Assembly (NCBI RefSeq): GCF_014131735.1
Contig: NZ_CP039121.1
Span: 2,542,001-2,606,000, forward strand
DNA: 64,000 nucleotides
Origin: Lactiplantibacillus plantarum
GTDB taxonomy: Bacteria; Bacillota; Bacilli; Lactobacillales; Lactobacillaceae
Reading direction: 5' to 3'
The notes beneath the pieces are model-generated. The model saw only the letters and a list, made by a program, of their open reading frames with translations, had not been told where the DNA came from and searched no databases. Both the position numbers and the translations under genes were made by a program. Each line of letters starts with the position of its first letter. The stretch's first letter is position 1. Positions 6,711 through 16,008 of this stretch are shown piece by piece.

Positions 6711-8528
6711 TTATTCAACGGTCACACTCTTGGCAAGGTTCCGTGGTTTGTCCACATCTAAGCCCTTGTTTAAGCTCGTATAGTAGGCCAATAACTGACC
6801 AGGAACAACACTAAGCAAAGCCGTTAATCGTTCATCAACCGTTGGCAAGATAACCGTGTCACCATCTTTAGCTAAACTATCGGTGACGATAGTAACTGTC
6901 TTAGCTCCCCGTGCAGCAACTTCTTGTAAGTTGGAGCGGGTCAACCCAGCGGTATTCTTTTGCGTAATAATCCCAATCACTGGGGTATCCTTTTCAATCA
7001 AAGCAATCGTACCGTGCTTTAATTCACCAGATGCGAAACCTTCAGCTTGAACGTAAGAGATTTCCTTGAGTTTCAAGGCCGTTTCTAATGAGACGGCGTA
7101 ATCCAGTCCCCGACCAATATAAAAGGCGTTTGGCGTATTCAATAAGGCACTCTTAGCAATCTTTTCAAAAGTAGCCTTTTCATCAACTAAGCTTTGCATC
7201 CCATTAGCGACTAACGCCAACTGCTGTTTTACGTCGAAAGCTGTTGCAGCTGGTTGGTCAACGGCCACACCTAACGCCTTAGCTAAGATGGCTTGTAAGG
7301 CAATCTGTGCGGTATAGGCTTTGGTTGAAGCAACCGCAATTTCTGGGCCGGCATGCAATAACAACGTGTACGTTGCTTCGCGCGATAGCGTTGAGTTTGG
7401 CACGTTCGTGATGGTCAAGCTTGGGAAATGTTGATCGTTCACATTCAATAACACTTCACGACTATCAGCAGTTTCACCAGACTGGGTCAAGAAGATGAAG
7501 AATGGATGTGCTGATAATAATGGTTGGTTGTATGCAAATTCTGAAGAAACGTGCACTTCAGTTGGCACGTTAGCCAACGATTCAAATAACTTTGCACCAA
7601 CCAGACCAGCATGATAACTAGTCCCAGCAGCCACAATGTATAGTCGATCGGCTGCTTTAAGAGCTGTTAACAAGTCATCATTGATGATTGGATCACCCGC
7701 ATCATTAAGATAAACTTGGGACAGCTTCCGCATCACATTCGGTTGTTCATCGATTTCTTTTAACATGTAGAATGGATAAGTTCCCTTGTCAGCTTGAGCT
7801 GCGTCAATGTCGACATGGAATGGCTTCCGTTCAACTGGTTCACCGGCCTGGTTCGTGATTTTAATTTCATCAGGTTTAACGACCACGATTTCGCCATCAT
7901 GTAATTCCAAGAAATCTTTCGTTTGGTCTAACATCGCTAAACTATCTGAGCAGACCACGTTAAAGCCTTCGCCGACCCCAATTAATAATGGACTCTTATT
8001 CTTTGCGACGTATAAGGTGTCAGGATCTTCCTTATCCATCAGTAAGAACCCATATGAAGAATGGCCGAGTAGCCCTAACGTCTTACGGAAAGCGGCCAAC
8101 GTACTCAAGCCTTCCTTGGTGACAAACCGATCGACTAATTGAACAATGACTTCTGTATCTGTTTGAGACTTAAAAGTCACGTCACTTAAATAAGTCTGTT
8201 TTAAGTCTTCAAAGTTTTCGATCACGCCATTGTGAACTAAGTAGAAGCGGCCATCCGCAGAAACTTGAGGATGCGCATTGGCAACACTCGGTTCACCGTG
8301 AGTCGCCCAGCGAGTATGCCCAATCCCGGTCGAACCATGAACAGCTTCGCCTACTTCTTTACGTAAGTCATCGATCCGACCCTTTTCCTTAACTAAATAG
8401 TCATGACCATCTTGATCATTGACATAGATACCAGCTGAATCATAGCCCCGGTATTCCAACTTTTCCAATCCGTTCAATAAGATTGATACTGCACTATCTT
8501 TACCCGTTACACCAACAATTCCACACAT
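6711..8528 (-). CDS. glmS: glutamine--fructose-6-phosphate aminotransferase (isomerizing)
   Basis: 605 residues, the standard size. GlmS makes glucosamine 6-phosphate from fructose 6-phosphate and glutamine, the entry step to UDP-GlcNAc for peptidoglycan and teichoic acids. The N terminus MCGIVG supplies Cys1, the glutaminase nucleophile after Met removal; HTRWATHG and NGVIEN are glutaminase motifs. Two SIS domains follow, with VAAGTSYHAG and FLTQSGETADS, and the C terminus LAKSVTVE is the conserved sugar-binding tail. AAGGAAG precedes the ATG. Upstream lie a glmS ribozyme and GntR-type half-sites, so expression should respond to GlcN6P at two levels. It is monocistronic, separated from glmM by the glmM terminator. 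Confidence 0.98.
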   Translation of the reverse strand: MCGIVGVTGKDSAVSILLNGLEKLEYRGYDSAGIYVNDQDGHDYLVKEKGRIDDLRKEVGEAVHGSTGIGHTRWATHGEPSVANAHPQVSADGRFYLVHNGVIENFEDLKQTYLSDVTFKSQTDTEVIVQLVDRFVTKEGLSTLAAFRKTLGLLGHSSYGFLLMDKEDPDTLYVAKNKSPLLIGVGEGFNVVCSDSLAMLDQTKDFLELHDGEIVVVKPDEIKITNQAGEPVERKPFHVDIDAAQADKGTYPFYMLKEIDEQPNVMRKLSQVYLNDAGDPIINDDLLTALKAADRLYIVAAGTSYHAGLVGAKLFESLANVPTEVHVSSEFAYNQPLLSAHPFFIFLTQSGETADSREVLLNVNDQHFPSLTITNVPNSTLSREATYTLLLHAGPEIAVASTKAYTAQIALQAILAKALGVAVDQPAATAFDVKQQLALVANGMQSLVDEKATFEKIAKSALLNTPNAFYIGRGLDYAVSLETALKLKEISYVQAEGFASGELKHGTIALIEKDTPVIGIITQKNTAGLTRSNLQEVAARGAKTVTIVTDSLAKDGDTVILPTVDERLTALLSVVPGQLLAYYTSLNKGLDVDKPRNLAKSVTVE

Positions 8529-8579
8529 AAATTAATCTTCCTTTACTGTTTGAATTGTTTCTAGCTGCGTGGTCAATAT

Positions 8580-8701
8580 ATCTGTCACCAACCTCACAGT
8601 CGGTTTTTGTAATTGACCTGTAGAGTGCAGTCCCTGACGTCACCCGTCGATTATCGATAAACGTCATCCTCGTCAACTTTAGATTCTAAAGTCCTGGCGC
8701 T
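8580..8701 (-). ncRNA. glmS ribozyme (GlcN6P-activated self-cleaving riboswitch)
   Basis: On the minus strand the leader contains AGCGCCAGGACTTTAG, then AAAGTTGACGAGGATGACG, TTTATCGATAATCGACGGGTG and a CU/GG-rich 3' domain ending near 8580. These blocks match the conserved core of the glmS ribozyme in order. The self-cleavage site should be the A-G bond between 8701 and 8700, directly before GCGCC. With GlcN6P bound, the RNA cuts its own 5' leader and the downstream glmS mRNA is degraded. The predicted glmS start of transcription is 65 nt further upstream. Confidence 0.9.
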
Positions 8702-8713
8702 ATTCCGCTTTAA

Positions 8714-8753
8714 CCAATTAACAATTGGTCTAGTCTAACCTCCGATTGGTATA
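8714..8753. promoter_or_regulatory. GntR/NagR-type half-sites between glmS promoter and ribozyme
   Basis: Plus strand: CCAATTAACAATTGG is a perfect palindrome (8714-8728); ATTGGTCTAGTCTA (8724-8737) matches 10 of 12 positions of the TGGTCTAGACCA dre element bound by NagR/DasR/YvoA; a further half-site ATTGGTATA lies at 8745-8753. All sit just downstream of the predicted transcription start, where a bound repressor would block elongation. Confidence 0.5.
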
Positions 8754-8771
8754 TTTCCTAGAAACAAGTTA

Positions 8772-8800
8772 ACTTTACCGTTACATGTAATAAAAGTCAA
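8772..8800 (-). promoter_or_regulatory. glmS promoter
   Basis: TTGACT (8800-8795), 17-nt spacer, TAAAGT (8777-8772) on the minus strand; start expected near 8766. Confidence 0.6.
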
Positions 8801-8811
8801 CAATATATTAT

Positions 8812-8845
8812 ATTGGTATACGTGTTAGTTAGCGTGTATACCAAT
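8812..8845. repeat. 10-bp inverted repeat upstream of the glmS promoter
   Basis: ATTGGTATAC (8812-8821) and GTATACCAAT (8836-8845) are exact inverted repeats separated by 14 bp. The half-site is the same as in the dre-like element downstream of the promoter, so this may be an upstream operator for the same GntR-type protein, possibly allowing looping. Confidence 0.55.
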
Positions 8846-9008
8846 CTCAAACGCTTATAAATCAAGGGCATCACGAATTTTCGAATTTTTTGTAACTTTT
8901 TTGCGGTCAAATTGGTTTGGGAGGCACTGGGTCTCCTGACAGTCGCCAGTTAACCGCGTTGCCACCGCGCCAACCGCATTTAGCAATGACCGTGCGTTTC
9001 ATGGCAAC

Positions 9009-9043
9009 AAAAAAGTCGCAACTCTAAGAGTAACGACTTTTTT
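9009..9043. terminator. glmM terminator
   Basis: AAAAAAGTCG (9009-9018) with CGACTTTTTT (9034-9043) plus an inner ACTCT/AGAGT stem; symmetrical, U-run on both strands. Ends the cdaA-cdaR-glmM unit. Confidence 0.88.
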
Positions 9044-9065
9044 GATGATCGGTCTGATCACTTAA

Positions 9066-10421
9066 TTATTCAATGCCAACTTCAGCTTTGACCACATCGA
9101 CGATCCGATCTACATAAGCGCTAACCAGTTCGTCGGTCTTCGCTTCTGCCATGACCCGCAATAAATCTTGGGTTCCAGAAGGCCGTACCAAGACGCGACC
9201 ATCACCGGCCATTTCATCTTCAACGTCCTTGATAACTGCCTTGATCTTATCATTGTTCAAAGCGGCTTTCTTGTCTTGAACCTTAACATTCACTAACTTT
9301 TGTGGGTAAGTCGTCACTTCGGCGGCTAATTCAGAAAGCTTCTTACCCGTTTCCTTCATGACGTGCAATAACTGAATTCCAGTCAACATGCCATCACCCG
9401 TCGTATTAAAGTCTAAGAAGACCACGTGACCAGATTGTTCACCACCAAGGTTATAGCCGTCCTTCAACATCTCTTCGACAACGTAGCGGTCACCAACTTG
9501 GGTCTGCTTGCTGTGCAAACCAGCTGCTTCTAAGGCCTTGTATAAGCCCAGGTTACTCATGACCGTTGTGACGACTGTATCCTGCTTCAACTTGCCTCGT
9601 TCACTGAGGAATTTTCCACAGATGTACATAATCTTGTCACCGTCAATAATGTTTCCAAGTTCATCGACTGCGATACAACGATCACCGTCCCCATCAAAGG
9701 CTAAACCAACTTGAGCGCCTTTTTCAACGACGAATTTAGATAATGCTTCGGGATGCGTTGAGCCGACCCCTTTGTTGATGTTCAATCCATCTGGTGCCGT
9801 AGCCATCGTATCAAATTCCACGTTCAAATCCGCAAAGATCCGGGAAACTAAGTTACTGGTAGAACCATTGGCACCATCGACAGCCAAATGAATGCCGCTT
9901 AAGTCATCTGGAATCGTTTGTTCCAAGAATTGTGAATATTTAAGATTACCCTCTGGAAAATCAGCAACTGTCCCCAGACCTTCCGCTGCTGGCCGTGGTA
10001 AAGTGTCTTTCGTTTGATCCAGTAATTCTTCGATTTCTTCTTCCTTGGCATCAGACAACTTGAAGCCGTCGCCACCGAAGAACTTGATCCCGTTATCTTC
10101 AACTGGATTGTGAGAAGCCGAGATCATGACACCCGCGTCAGCATCTTGGATCCGTACTAAGTAGGCCACTCCTGGCGTCGTAATTACACCGAGACGTAAA
10201 ACTTCAATTCCGGCTGAAAGCAAGCCGGCAATCAAGGCTTCTTCCAGCATTTGGCCCGAAATCCGGGTATCGCGTGCAACTAAAACGCGTGGTTGCGTAC
10301 TCTTGTTTTCCGCATGTTCCGTCAATACGTAGCCACCAGCACGACCTAAACGAAAAGCCATTTCAGGTGTTAAGCCTGAATTTGCAATTCCCCGAACACC
10401 ATCAGTACCAAAATATTTCAT
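9066..10421 (-). CDS. glmM: phosphoglucosamine mutase
   Basis: 451 residues. GlmM converts GlcN-6-P to GlcN-1-P, the step after GlmS. The N terminus [14 protein letters not shown] is characteristic. The phosphoserine loop [10 protein letters not shown] has the acting Ser at residue 103, the metal loop DGDGDR follows in the third domain, and the sugar loop GGEQSGH and the C-terminal phosphate loop [12 protein letters not shown] complete the set. ATG with GAGG 10 nt upstream. It is the last gene of cdaA-cdaR-glmM; in other Firmicutes GlmM binds and inhibits CdaA, linking wall precursor flux to c-di-AMP. Confidence 0.97.
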   Translation of the reverse strand: MKYFGTDGVRGIANSGLTPEMAFRLGRAGGYVLTEHAENKSTQPRVLVARDTRISGQMLEEALIAGLLSAGIEVLRLGVITTPGVAYLVRIQDADAGVMISASHNPVEDNGIKFFGGDGFKLSDAKEEEIEELLDQTKDTLPRPAAEGLGTVADFPEGNLKYSQFLEQTIPDDLSGIHLAVDGANGSTSNLVSRIFADLNVEFDTMATAPDGLNINKGVGSTHPEALSKFVVEKGAQVGLAFDGDGDRCIAVDELGNIIDGDKIMYICGKFLSERGKLKQDTVVTTVMSNLGLYKALEAAGLHSKQTQVGDRYVVEEMLKDGYNLGGEQSGHVVFLDFNTTGDGMLTGIQLLHVMKETGKKLSELAAEVTTYPQKLVNVKVQDKKAALNNDKIKAVIKDVEDEMAGDGRVLVRPSGTQDLLRVMAEAKTDELVSAYVDRIVDVVKAEVGIE

Positions 10422-10452
10422 TATAATTTACCTCATTTCAAAAGTGTCATGA

Positions 10453-11430
10453 TTAATCATTTTTAACTGTAATTTTTACTTTGACCGACGTTGGGCTAAC
10501 TGACGAGATCCCATCCTCATCGCTAGTCGAAACATCGACCGTCTTAGTCGTGGTTGAATCAACATTCGTCACATCAACATTGACTGGCAAAGACTTCAAC
10601 TTCGCCAATGCCGCCTTCGTGCCAGTAACCGTCACTGACTTCGTGTCAGATGAGAATGAATAACTGGTGTCCGCCGCGGTCTTGCCACTGGCTTTCAAAT
10701 CGATTGGCACATCTTTCGTCGTTGTCGCCTGCGTAATGGGAATATACACCGACGTGGTCGAAGGCGTCAAGACAACGTTCAAATTTTGACCGTTGGCATC
10801 TAATGCTTCAATGATAGCCTGCTGGTTCACGGATTTCTCTAAATTCTTGTTGGTATTAACGACCGCAACGACTTTCGCGACTTTGCTAACTTCGCTGACG
10901 GCGCCCGTAACTTTGACAGATGATGTTCCGAGCCGTGCCGATCCAACTTCATAACCATCTGCTACGTTGGCTTTATTGAAGTCTGCGCTGACCTTATAAG
11001 TAGCCGTTCGTCGTGGTTGAATATTAACATGAATGTACTTTTGACTAAGTCCATAACTCAATTCTTTATTCAAGCCATCGACTTCGACTTTGACACTGTG
11101 CCGCCCAACTGCCAACTTAGATAAATTAGCATAAACTTTAAAATTCTGCGTGTTAGCCGTAGTTGTGACTAAAGCAGACGGCCCTTCGATCGTAACTTTA
11201 ATATTTTCGGGATAGCCCGTTACAAAATATTTCGTACTATTCACGTTCAGTTCTAAGGGCGCGCTAATGGTCACTTTACGGTTAGATGTCAATGTCGTTT
11301 TCGATGAACTATTCGTCAAAATACTGGCGTTATGCGTTGTCTTTAACGAATTAACGTAGGCGAAGAGCACCAACGCACACAGCAGTGCTAGTAGCCGCAT
11401 TGACCAATTGCTATTCATAAATTTTTTCAT
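10453..11430 (-). CDS. cdaR: CdaA regulatory protein (YbbR domains)
   Basis: 325 residues from the ATG at 11430. An N-terminal membrane helix (about residues 8-28, MRLLALLCALVLFAYVNS) is followed by an extracytoplasmic part made of YbbR beta repeats of about 75-80 residues, each with a pattern like SVKVTGAVSEVSKV or KVTIEGPSALV, plus a Ser/Thr/Val-rich C terminus. CdaR modulates the diadenylate cyclase CdaA at the membrane. The frame is open 12 codons further upstream, but the chosen ATG overlaps the cdaA stop as ATGA and has GGAGGAGG 9 nt before it, so the two genes are translationally coupled. Confidence 0.92.
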   Translation of the reverse strand: MKKFMNSNWSMRLLALLCALVLFAYVNSLKTTHNASILTNSSSKTTLTSNRKVTISAPLELNVNSTKYFVTGYPENIKVTIEGPSALVTTTANTQNFKVYANLSKLAVGRHSVKVEVDGLNKELSYGLSQKYIHVNIQPRRTATYKVSADFNKANVADGYEVGSARLGTSSVKVTGAVSEVSKVAKVVAVVNTNKNLEKSVNQQAIIEALDANGQNLNVVLTPSTTSVYIPITQATTTKDVPIDLKASGKTAADTSYSFSSDTKSVTVTGTKAALAKLKSLPVNVDVTNVDSTTTKTVDVSTSDEDGISSVSPTSVKVKITVKND

Positions 11431-12269
11431 TTTCGGGGACCTCCTCCGAAAACTCGTCCAAACCAATTTTGAAGCGCGTTTTGCTTGGTTGAATCCTCAG
11501 GCGTTAGTAAGACTTGGCGGAAATACCGTAAGTAATTTTCACGCGTCATCCCCCGCATCAGCTCATTGTCCTTAGTAATCGACACTTCACCGGTTTCTTC
11601 CGAAATAACGATGGTGAGGGCATCCGTTACCTCACTGATTCCGACCGCGGCACGGTGCCGAGTTCCTAACTCTTTAGGAATCAGATTGCTTTCAGATAAT
11701 GGCAAGTACGCCGCCGCAACCTTGATTTGATTATCTTGAATAATAACGGCACCGTCATGTAACGGCGTATTTGGAATAAAGATATTAATTAATAATTCGC
11801 CGGTGATATCAGCATCTAATGCGATCCCAGTCTCGATATAATCCTCAAGACCCGTGTCCATCTTAATCGACATTAAAGCGCCAATTCGCCGTTTAGCCAT
11901 ATATTGGATGGCCTTATCCAGTTCGGCAATCATCCGCTCTTCATCTTCATTCTGACGCTTACCACGCGCAAACATGGAGCCACGCCCTAAATGCTCCAAT
12001 CCTCGCCGAATTTCGGGCTGGAATATAATAACCATTGCAATGACTGCCCAGTTAATAATTTGGTCCATAATCCACGATACCGTGTCCAGACCAATCAAAA
12101 CACTCACAGCTTTAATAATCGCAATGACAACGATCCCGCGAAACAGTTGTACGGCTTTAGTGCCCCTTAGCAACACAATCAGCTCATAAATGACAAACCA
12201 TACCGCAAGAATGTCAAGGAGTCGGACAAAGTTTTGTAAGGTCAACAAACCGCTCCAATTGAAAGTCAT
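11427..12269 (-). CDS. cdaA: diadenylate cyclase CdaA (c-di-AMP synthase)
   Basis: About 280 residues. Three N-terminal membrane helices (roughly residues 8-80) precede the DAC domain. The catalytic signatures are both present: PLHDGAVIIQ with the DGA motif and LGTRHRAAVGIS with the RHR motif. The enzyme condenses two ATP into c-di-AMP, the second messenger controlling potassium and osmolyte transport and wall homeostasis. I use the ATG at 12269 with AGGAGG upstream; an in-frame ATG at 12293 lacks a good site. First gene of the cdaA-cdaR-glmM operon. Confidence 0.95.
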   Translation of the reverse strand: MTFNWSGLLTLQNFVRLLDILAVWFVIYELIVLLRGTKAVQLFRGIVVIAIIKAVSVLIGLDTVSWIMDQIINWAVIAMVIIFQPEIRRGLEHLGRGSMFARGKRQNEDEERMIAELDKAIQYMAKRRIGALMSIKMDTGLEDYIETGIALDADITGELLINIFIPNTPLHDGAVIIQDNQIKVAAAYLPLSESNLIPKELGTRHRAAVGISEVTDALTIVISEETGEVSITKDNELMRGMTRENYLRYFRQVLLTPEDSTKQNALQNWFGRVFGGGPRK

Positions 12270-12453
12270 TAGTCTCCTCCTCATGAAAATCATTTACTTT
12301 CACATTATAGCACGGCAACCCGGTTCTCGCGGTGCGATTTCAGCAGAGCCTGCGCTTTTTAGCTAGATTTTGAATAAATATTAAGCTTGATGTTATTTAA
12401 TATTGCTTGATTAATATTTCTGTTAGAATTAGTACCAGAAGGGAAGTGACTAA

Positions 12454-13119
12454 ATGACTAAGTTACAGCGGTGGTTTGTGCGACTCACATTCTGGGGATT
12501 TTTCATCTTCGCAGCAGTCGACTTGCACGGCGCGTTCCATTTTCTATTACTTAATTCAATTTTGGCTTATGTCCCGATCGAGCTGAGTTTTTGGCTGACA
12601 CCCCGACGTAGCCCGCTATTATTTTGGCTGATTGCGGTCATTTGGTTGCTTTTCTATCCGAATGCACCGTACTTAATGACTGATTTATTCCACCTCAGCC
12701 TATTGAAGCCGTATGGCATCAACGGTCTCTTGCGCTTCGACTTACCGATGTGGCGGGATTTCGCTTACTTGGTTGGGCCAATGATGGTGTCTACAATCAT
12801 TGGTACCTGGGGCGTTGACCGAATTGCCCAGCAACTGACCCAACGTTTACACTTCCAGCGACTCCCTGCTAGTTGTGGTATCATCTGTGCCGCACTCTTC
12901 CTATTTGCTAGTGTCGGTGTCTACGTTGGCCGATTCCTCCGACTGCACTCCATCTACTTACTAATTACGCCACAGTACATTGTGAAACAATTAGTTGAAA
13001 TGTGGTCGCTAAAGATGCTCGCTTTTGTCTTGATGATGTGGTTACTTCAACTCCTCATCTACGCGGCTTGGCGATTCACGATGCCAACGGTTCCTCATCA
13101 AACACCGGATAAGTCCTAG
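12454..13119 (+). CDS. DUF1361 multi-pass membrane protein
   Basis: 221 residues with six or so predicted membrane helices starting at residue 10. The segment FYPNAPYLMTDLFHLSLL is the DUF1361 hallmark (NAPYxxTD), followed by the conserved MWRDF and a later VGVYVGRFLRLHSIY. The function of the family is not known. GGGAAG stands 10 nt before the ATG. It is a single gene transcribed toward the MarR gene, sharing the terminator at 13127-13173, and divergent from cdaA. Confidence 0.85.
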   Translation: MTKLQRWFVRLTFWGFFIFAAVDLHGAFHFLLLNSILAYVPIELSFWLTPRRSPLLFWLIAVIWLLFYPNAPYLMTDLFHLSLLKPYGINGLLRFDLPMWRDFAYLVGPMMVSTIIGTWGVDRIAQQLTQRLHFQRLPASCGIICAALFLFASVGVYVGRFLRLHSIYLLITPQYIVKQLVEMWSLKMLAFVLMMWLLQLLIYAAWRFTMPTVPHQTPDKS

Positions 13120-13126
13120 CGTAATC

Positions 13127-13173
13127 AAAAACACCGTTTGAACTGATTTGATAATCGGTTCAAACGGTGTTTC
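13127..13173. terminator. bidirectional terminator between DUF1361 and marR genes
   Basis: AAACACCGTTTGAAC and GTTCAAACGGTGTTT are exact inverted repeats (15 bp, 14-nt loop) placed between convergent genes. Confidence 0.9.
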
Positions 13174-13194
13174 TTATTATTAACTAAATATTAG

Positions 13195-13707
13195 CTAATT
13201 CTTCGTCTTAGGATCACTATATTCGGTATGCCGCCCCCGCTTATCATGCAACCCACTGAAGCCACTGAAACCCAGTTCGGTAGCCTTTTGTTCCGCATCG
13301 TTGATATAACGCAACGTATCGCTTGCCCGTTTTTCACCATAGACTTGGACCCATTGATGAAAACGTTCCTCGGAAGCCGTGGTGATTTCCTGTTCCACTT
13401 TATGACCAGCAGGTGTTAACGATAAGTACTTGATTCGGCGATCATGCGTATTCGTGGTTTGTTCAATGTACTTCAAATCTAATAACACGTTGATTTGACG
13501 TGCAATCGCACTCCGTGAAACCCGCTGCTCTTTCGCAATCTTGACCAACGTCAGCGGCTCCTCACTTGTTGCAATCATCCGCATAACCGTGTAGGCCTCA
13601 AACGTTATCTTATACGGCCGGGTCGGCACTGAAACGAAGTCCCCGACATATTTTAAAATATGCATATAAGTGTCCACGAAGCGTTCATGAATTTCTGATT
13701 CTGTCAT
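13195..13707 (-). CDS. MarR family transcriptional regulator
   Basis: 170 residues. Winged-helix region at about 50-115: LTLVKIAKEQRVSRSAIARQINVLLDLKYIEQ is the helix-turn-helix and THDRRIKYLSLTPAGHKV is the wing, with the DxR pair typical of MarR proteins. Flanking N- and C-terminal helices form the dimer. GGGGG lies 10 nt before the ATG. The polar C-terminal tail (about 20 residues, KRGRHTEYSDPKTKN) is an extra. It precedes the sodium/proton antiporter gene on the same strand only at a distance, being downstream of it, so its target is uncertain. Confidence 0.88.
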   Translation of the reverse strand: MTESEIHERFVDTYMHILKYVGDFVSVPTRPYKITFEAYTVMRMIATSEEPLTLVKIAKEQRVSRSAIARQINVLLDLKYIEQTTNTHDRRIKYLSLTPAGHKVEQEITTASEERFHQWVQVYGEKRASDTLRYINDAEQKATELGFSGFSGLHDKRGRHTEYSDPKTKN

Positions 13708-13845
13708 AATGATGTTTCCCCCTGTAAGGCTGCCCTTATTCGTCCGCTTAAGTAATGATTAATTTGCAAACCTAACCATTCACCGTCAATACTACTCTAA
13801 CATCATTATAACCTAGAACTACTGATTTACAATCTAAAAAGTTAA

Positions 13846-15975
13846 CTAATCTTCATCGGCCTCAATATCATTGAGCATCAATAAGTTCTCCGAGTAATTA
13901 ATGAACTGCCGTAACTTTGCCGCGGTGCGTAAACTAATTTGTCCACTCTCTAACAAATGCTGTACACCCGCACGTTCGGCACCAAGACTCTTGATGCGTA
14001 GTCCATGCAGCTGTTGTTCATAATCATCACGTGATAACGTGTGATCATTTTTCGCATTCTCGATGCGATTCCGGTAATGAACGATCAAGTGATACAGAGC
14101 CTGGCGATCAAACTGTTGCTCATCAACGTTGGCCCGTTTGAGATACTGCGACAACGCTTTAATAGCAGCTTTAGAAGCTTCACGCTGAATATCCAATAAC
14201 GCCACTCGTAATTCTTCGCTATCGCCAGGTGCTAACCATAGTCGAATCCCTTGCATTGCACGCGTCAACAACAACCGTAATGAGCGCAGTGTCGGAAGCC
14301 CCTGTCGATGTGTCGCCTGTAAGAAACGTTGTTCGCGCCGATCGACACGCCGCAAGTAGACCTGTCCAGCTAACTTACTAGTTTGTTTATTGGCAATCAT
14401 TTCTCTAACTGCTGCCCGTTCACCATTCAGTGCCACTAAGCGAAGTTCCAATTCATCTGTCAGCATCGGCGCCAACTCATCCGCAGTCTGCGACGCCACT
14501 TCTAGACGCCGAATCTGAAACTGCTGGTCCAGGATCAAATCATAGGCCGCACGTTGGTTAGCTGGCCGCCGATGTTCTTCAATATTTTGAATCGCTAACT
14601 GTAAGATATAAATGCGGGCTTGCTTGTATGTTAACTGTGGTAATTGCCCACTGCTATCATCACCGTCATCCGTTCCGTCTGCCAAGACCGCGTCGTCTTC
14701 ATCCGGACTGGATCCCCGAGTAACAAAGGGGAGTGATTTGGCCGCCATCAATGGCAAAATAGCCGCAGCAGCAACTAAACTTACAATGATGACTCCAGCC
14801 GCAATGAACAGTACGAGCGCACGTTCCGGAAAGGCTTTGCCCGAGGCCACCACGGTTGGAATCGTGAAGACCCCAGCCATCGTAATGGCCCCCCGCACAC
14901 CTGATAAACCGGACAATGCTGCAATTCTGAGACTAGGTTTGGCCTTCTTGTGATGTCGTAACCAGTTGAACAACATGTAAGCGTATGTCCAAGCAACCCG
15001 AATCAGTAACAAAATCCCCCAGACGATTAAAACGTCAAAGACCGCATGAAACGTATTTGTATGCGCGCCTTTAATGGTTGCTTGCGTTGCTGCCGGCAAT
15101 TCAATACCAAGAATCAGGAAGACGATCCCATTCAATAAGTAAACAACCACGTTCCAGACCCGTTCCGTCACTAATCGTAATTCCGGCGCATCTTCACTTT
15201 CATGTGAATTTTGCAAGTGCGATAATACCCCGGCCGCAACAACGGCGACAACACCGGACGCGTGGAACCATTCTTCAGCAATGAAATAAATTGCAAACGG
15301 CGTGAGAATCTGTAACACCACGTTGAACACGATATCGTTGATACCCTCTCGTCGTAACACGTCCCGAATGAGTTGAATGATCGTGATCAGCGCCAGCCCA
15401 ACGGCCAAACCGACCAGACTAATATAGAAGAAATCCCCAACAGCTTCACCGAGTACAAACGTACCGGTAACCGCTGCTGCTAACGCATATTTGAACCCAA
15501 TTAACCCACTCGCATCATTAATCAGGCTTTCGCCACTGACCAAGTGCAAAATTTCTTTAGGTAACTTGACCCCTTCCGAGATCGACTGCACGGCAATCGG
15601 ATCAGTTGGCGATAAAATGGCCGCCAACGCGATTCCAACAGCGAGCGGAATCGTTGGGATCAATACGTGAATCAAAAAGCCACCGAGAATGGTGGTAATA
15701 AAGACGAGGACGATTGCATTCGCAAAAATTGCCCCGCGTAGTTCCCATAATTCCTGTTTTGGAAATTCTCTGCCATCGTTGTACAGCATGGGCGCAATAA
15801 AGACGAGCATAAACCAATCCGTTTGCAATTTTACCTGTACATTTAATAATAAAGCCACTCCCAGACCCAGCCCGACTTGAATTAAACTGACCGGGATTGC
15901 GACTAGATAGTGGCTCAATACATTCGACAGCAGCACTAAACATGCCAGTAAAATCACTAATTCGATAATCGGCAT
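13846..15975 (-). CDS. CPA1 family Na+(K+)/H+ antiporter
   Basis: 709 residues. Residues 1-405 form the membrane domain with about 12-13 helices; the motif AILSPTDPIAVQSI near residue 125 contains the ion-binding region of CPA1 antiporters, and SGESLINDASGL is the conserved follow-up helix (ND pair). GLSGVRGAITMAGVF is the third family signature. An acidic linker (SPDEDDAVLADGTDDGDD) leads to a 270-residue cytoplasmic domain rich in helices, Arg and Gln, probably regulatory. The ATG has AGGGGG 11 nt upstream. It exports Na+ or K+ against protons for pH and salt homeostasis. murB lies immediately upstream on the same strand (33 nt gap). Confidence 0.92.
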   Translation of the reverse strand: MPIIELVILLACLVLLSNVLSHYLVAIPVSLIQVGLGLGVALLLNVQVKLQTDWFMLVFIAPMLYNDGREFPKQELWELRGAIFANAIVLVFITTILGGFLIHVLIPTIPLAVGIALAAILSPTDPIAVQSISEGVKLPKEILHLVSGESLINDASGLIGFKYALAAAVTGTFVLGEAVGDFFYISLVGLAVGLALITIIQLIRDVLRREGINDIVFNVVLQILTPFAIYFIAEEWFHASGVVAVVAAGVLSHLQNSHESEDAPELRLVTERVWNVVVYLLNGIVFLILGIELPAATQATIKGAHTNTFHAVFDVLIVWGILLLIRVAWTYAYMLFNWLRHHKKAKPSLRIAALSGLSGVRGAITMAGVFTIPTVVASGKAFPERALVLFIAAGVIIVSLVAAAAILPLMAAKSLPFVTRGSSPDEDDAVLADGTDDGDDSSGQLPQLTYKQARIYILQLAIQNIEEHRRPANQRAAYDLILDQQFQIRRLEVASQTADELAPMLTDELELRLVALNGERAAVREMIANKQTSKLAGQVYLRRVDRREQRFLQATHRQGLPTLRSLRLLLTRAMQGIRLWLAPGDSEELRVALLDIQREASKAAIKALSQYLKRANVDEQQFDRQALYHLIVHYRNRIENAKNDHTLSRDDYEQQLHGLRIKSLGAERAGVQHLLESGQISLRTAAKLRQFINYSENLLMLNDIEADED

Positions 15976-16008
15976 CTAGTGGTTGCCCCCTTTGTTAAAT
16001 TGACATAA

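Noticed and set aside
8874..8893. CodY-box-like AATTTTCGAATTTTT upstream of the glmS promoter
   Set aside because: About four mismatches to the AATTTTCWGAAAATT consensus in an AT-rich setting; too weak to call.
14612..14953. 113-codon plus-strand frame inside the antiporter gene
   Set aside because: Antisense shadow without start signals; the antiporter frame is clear.
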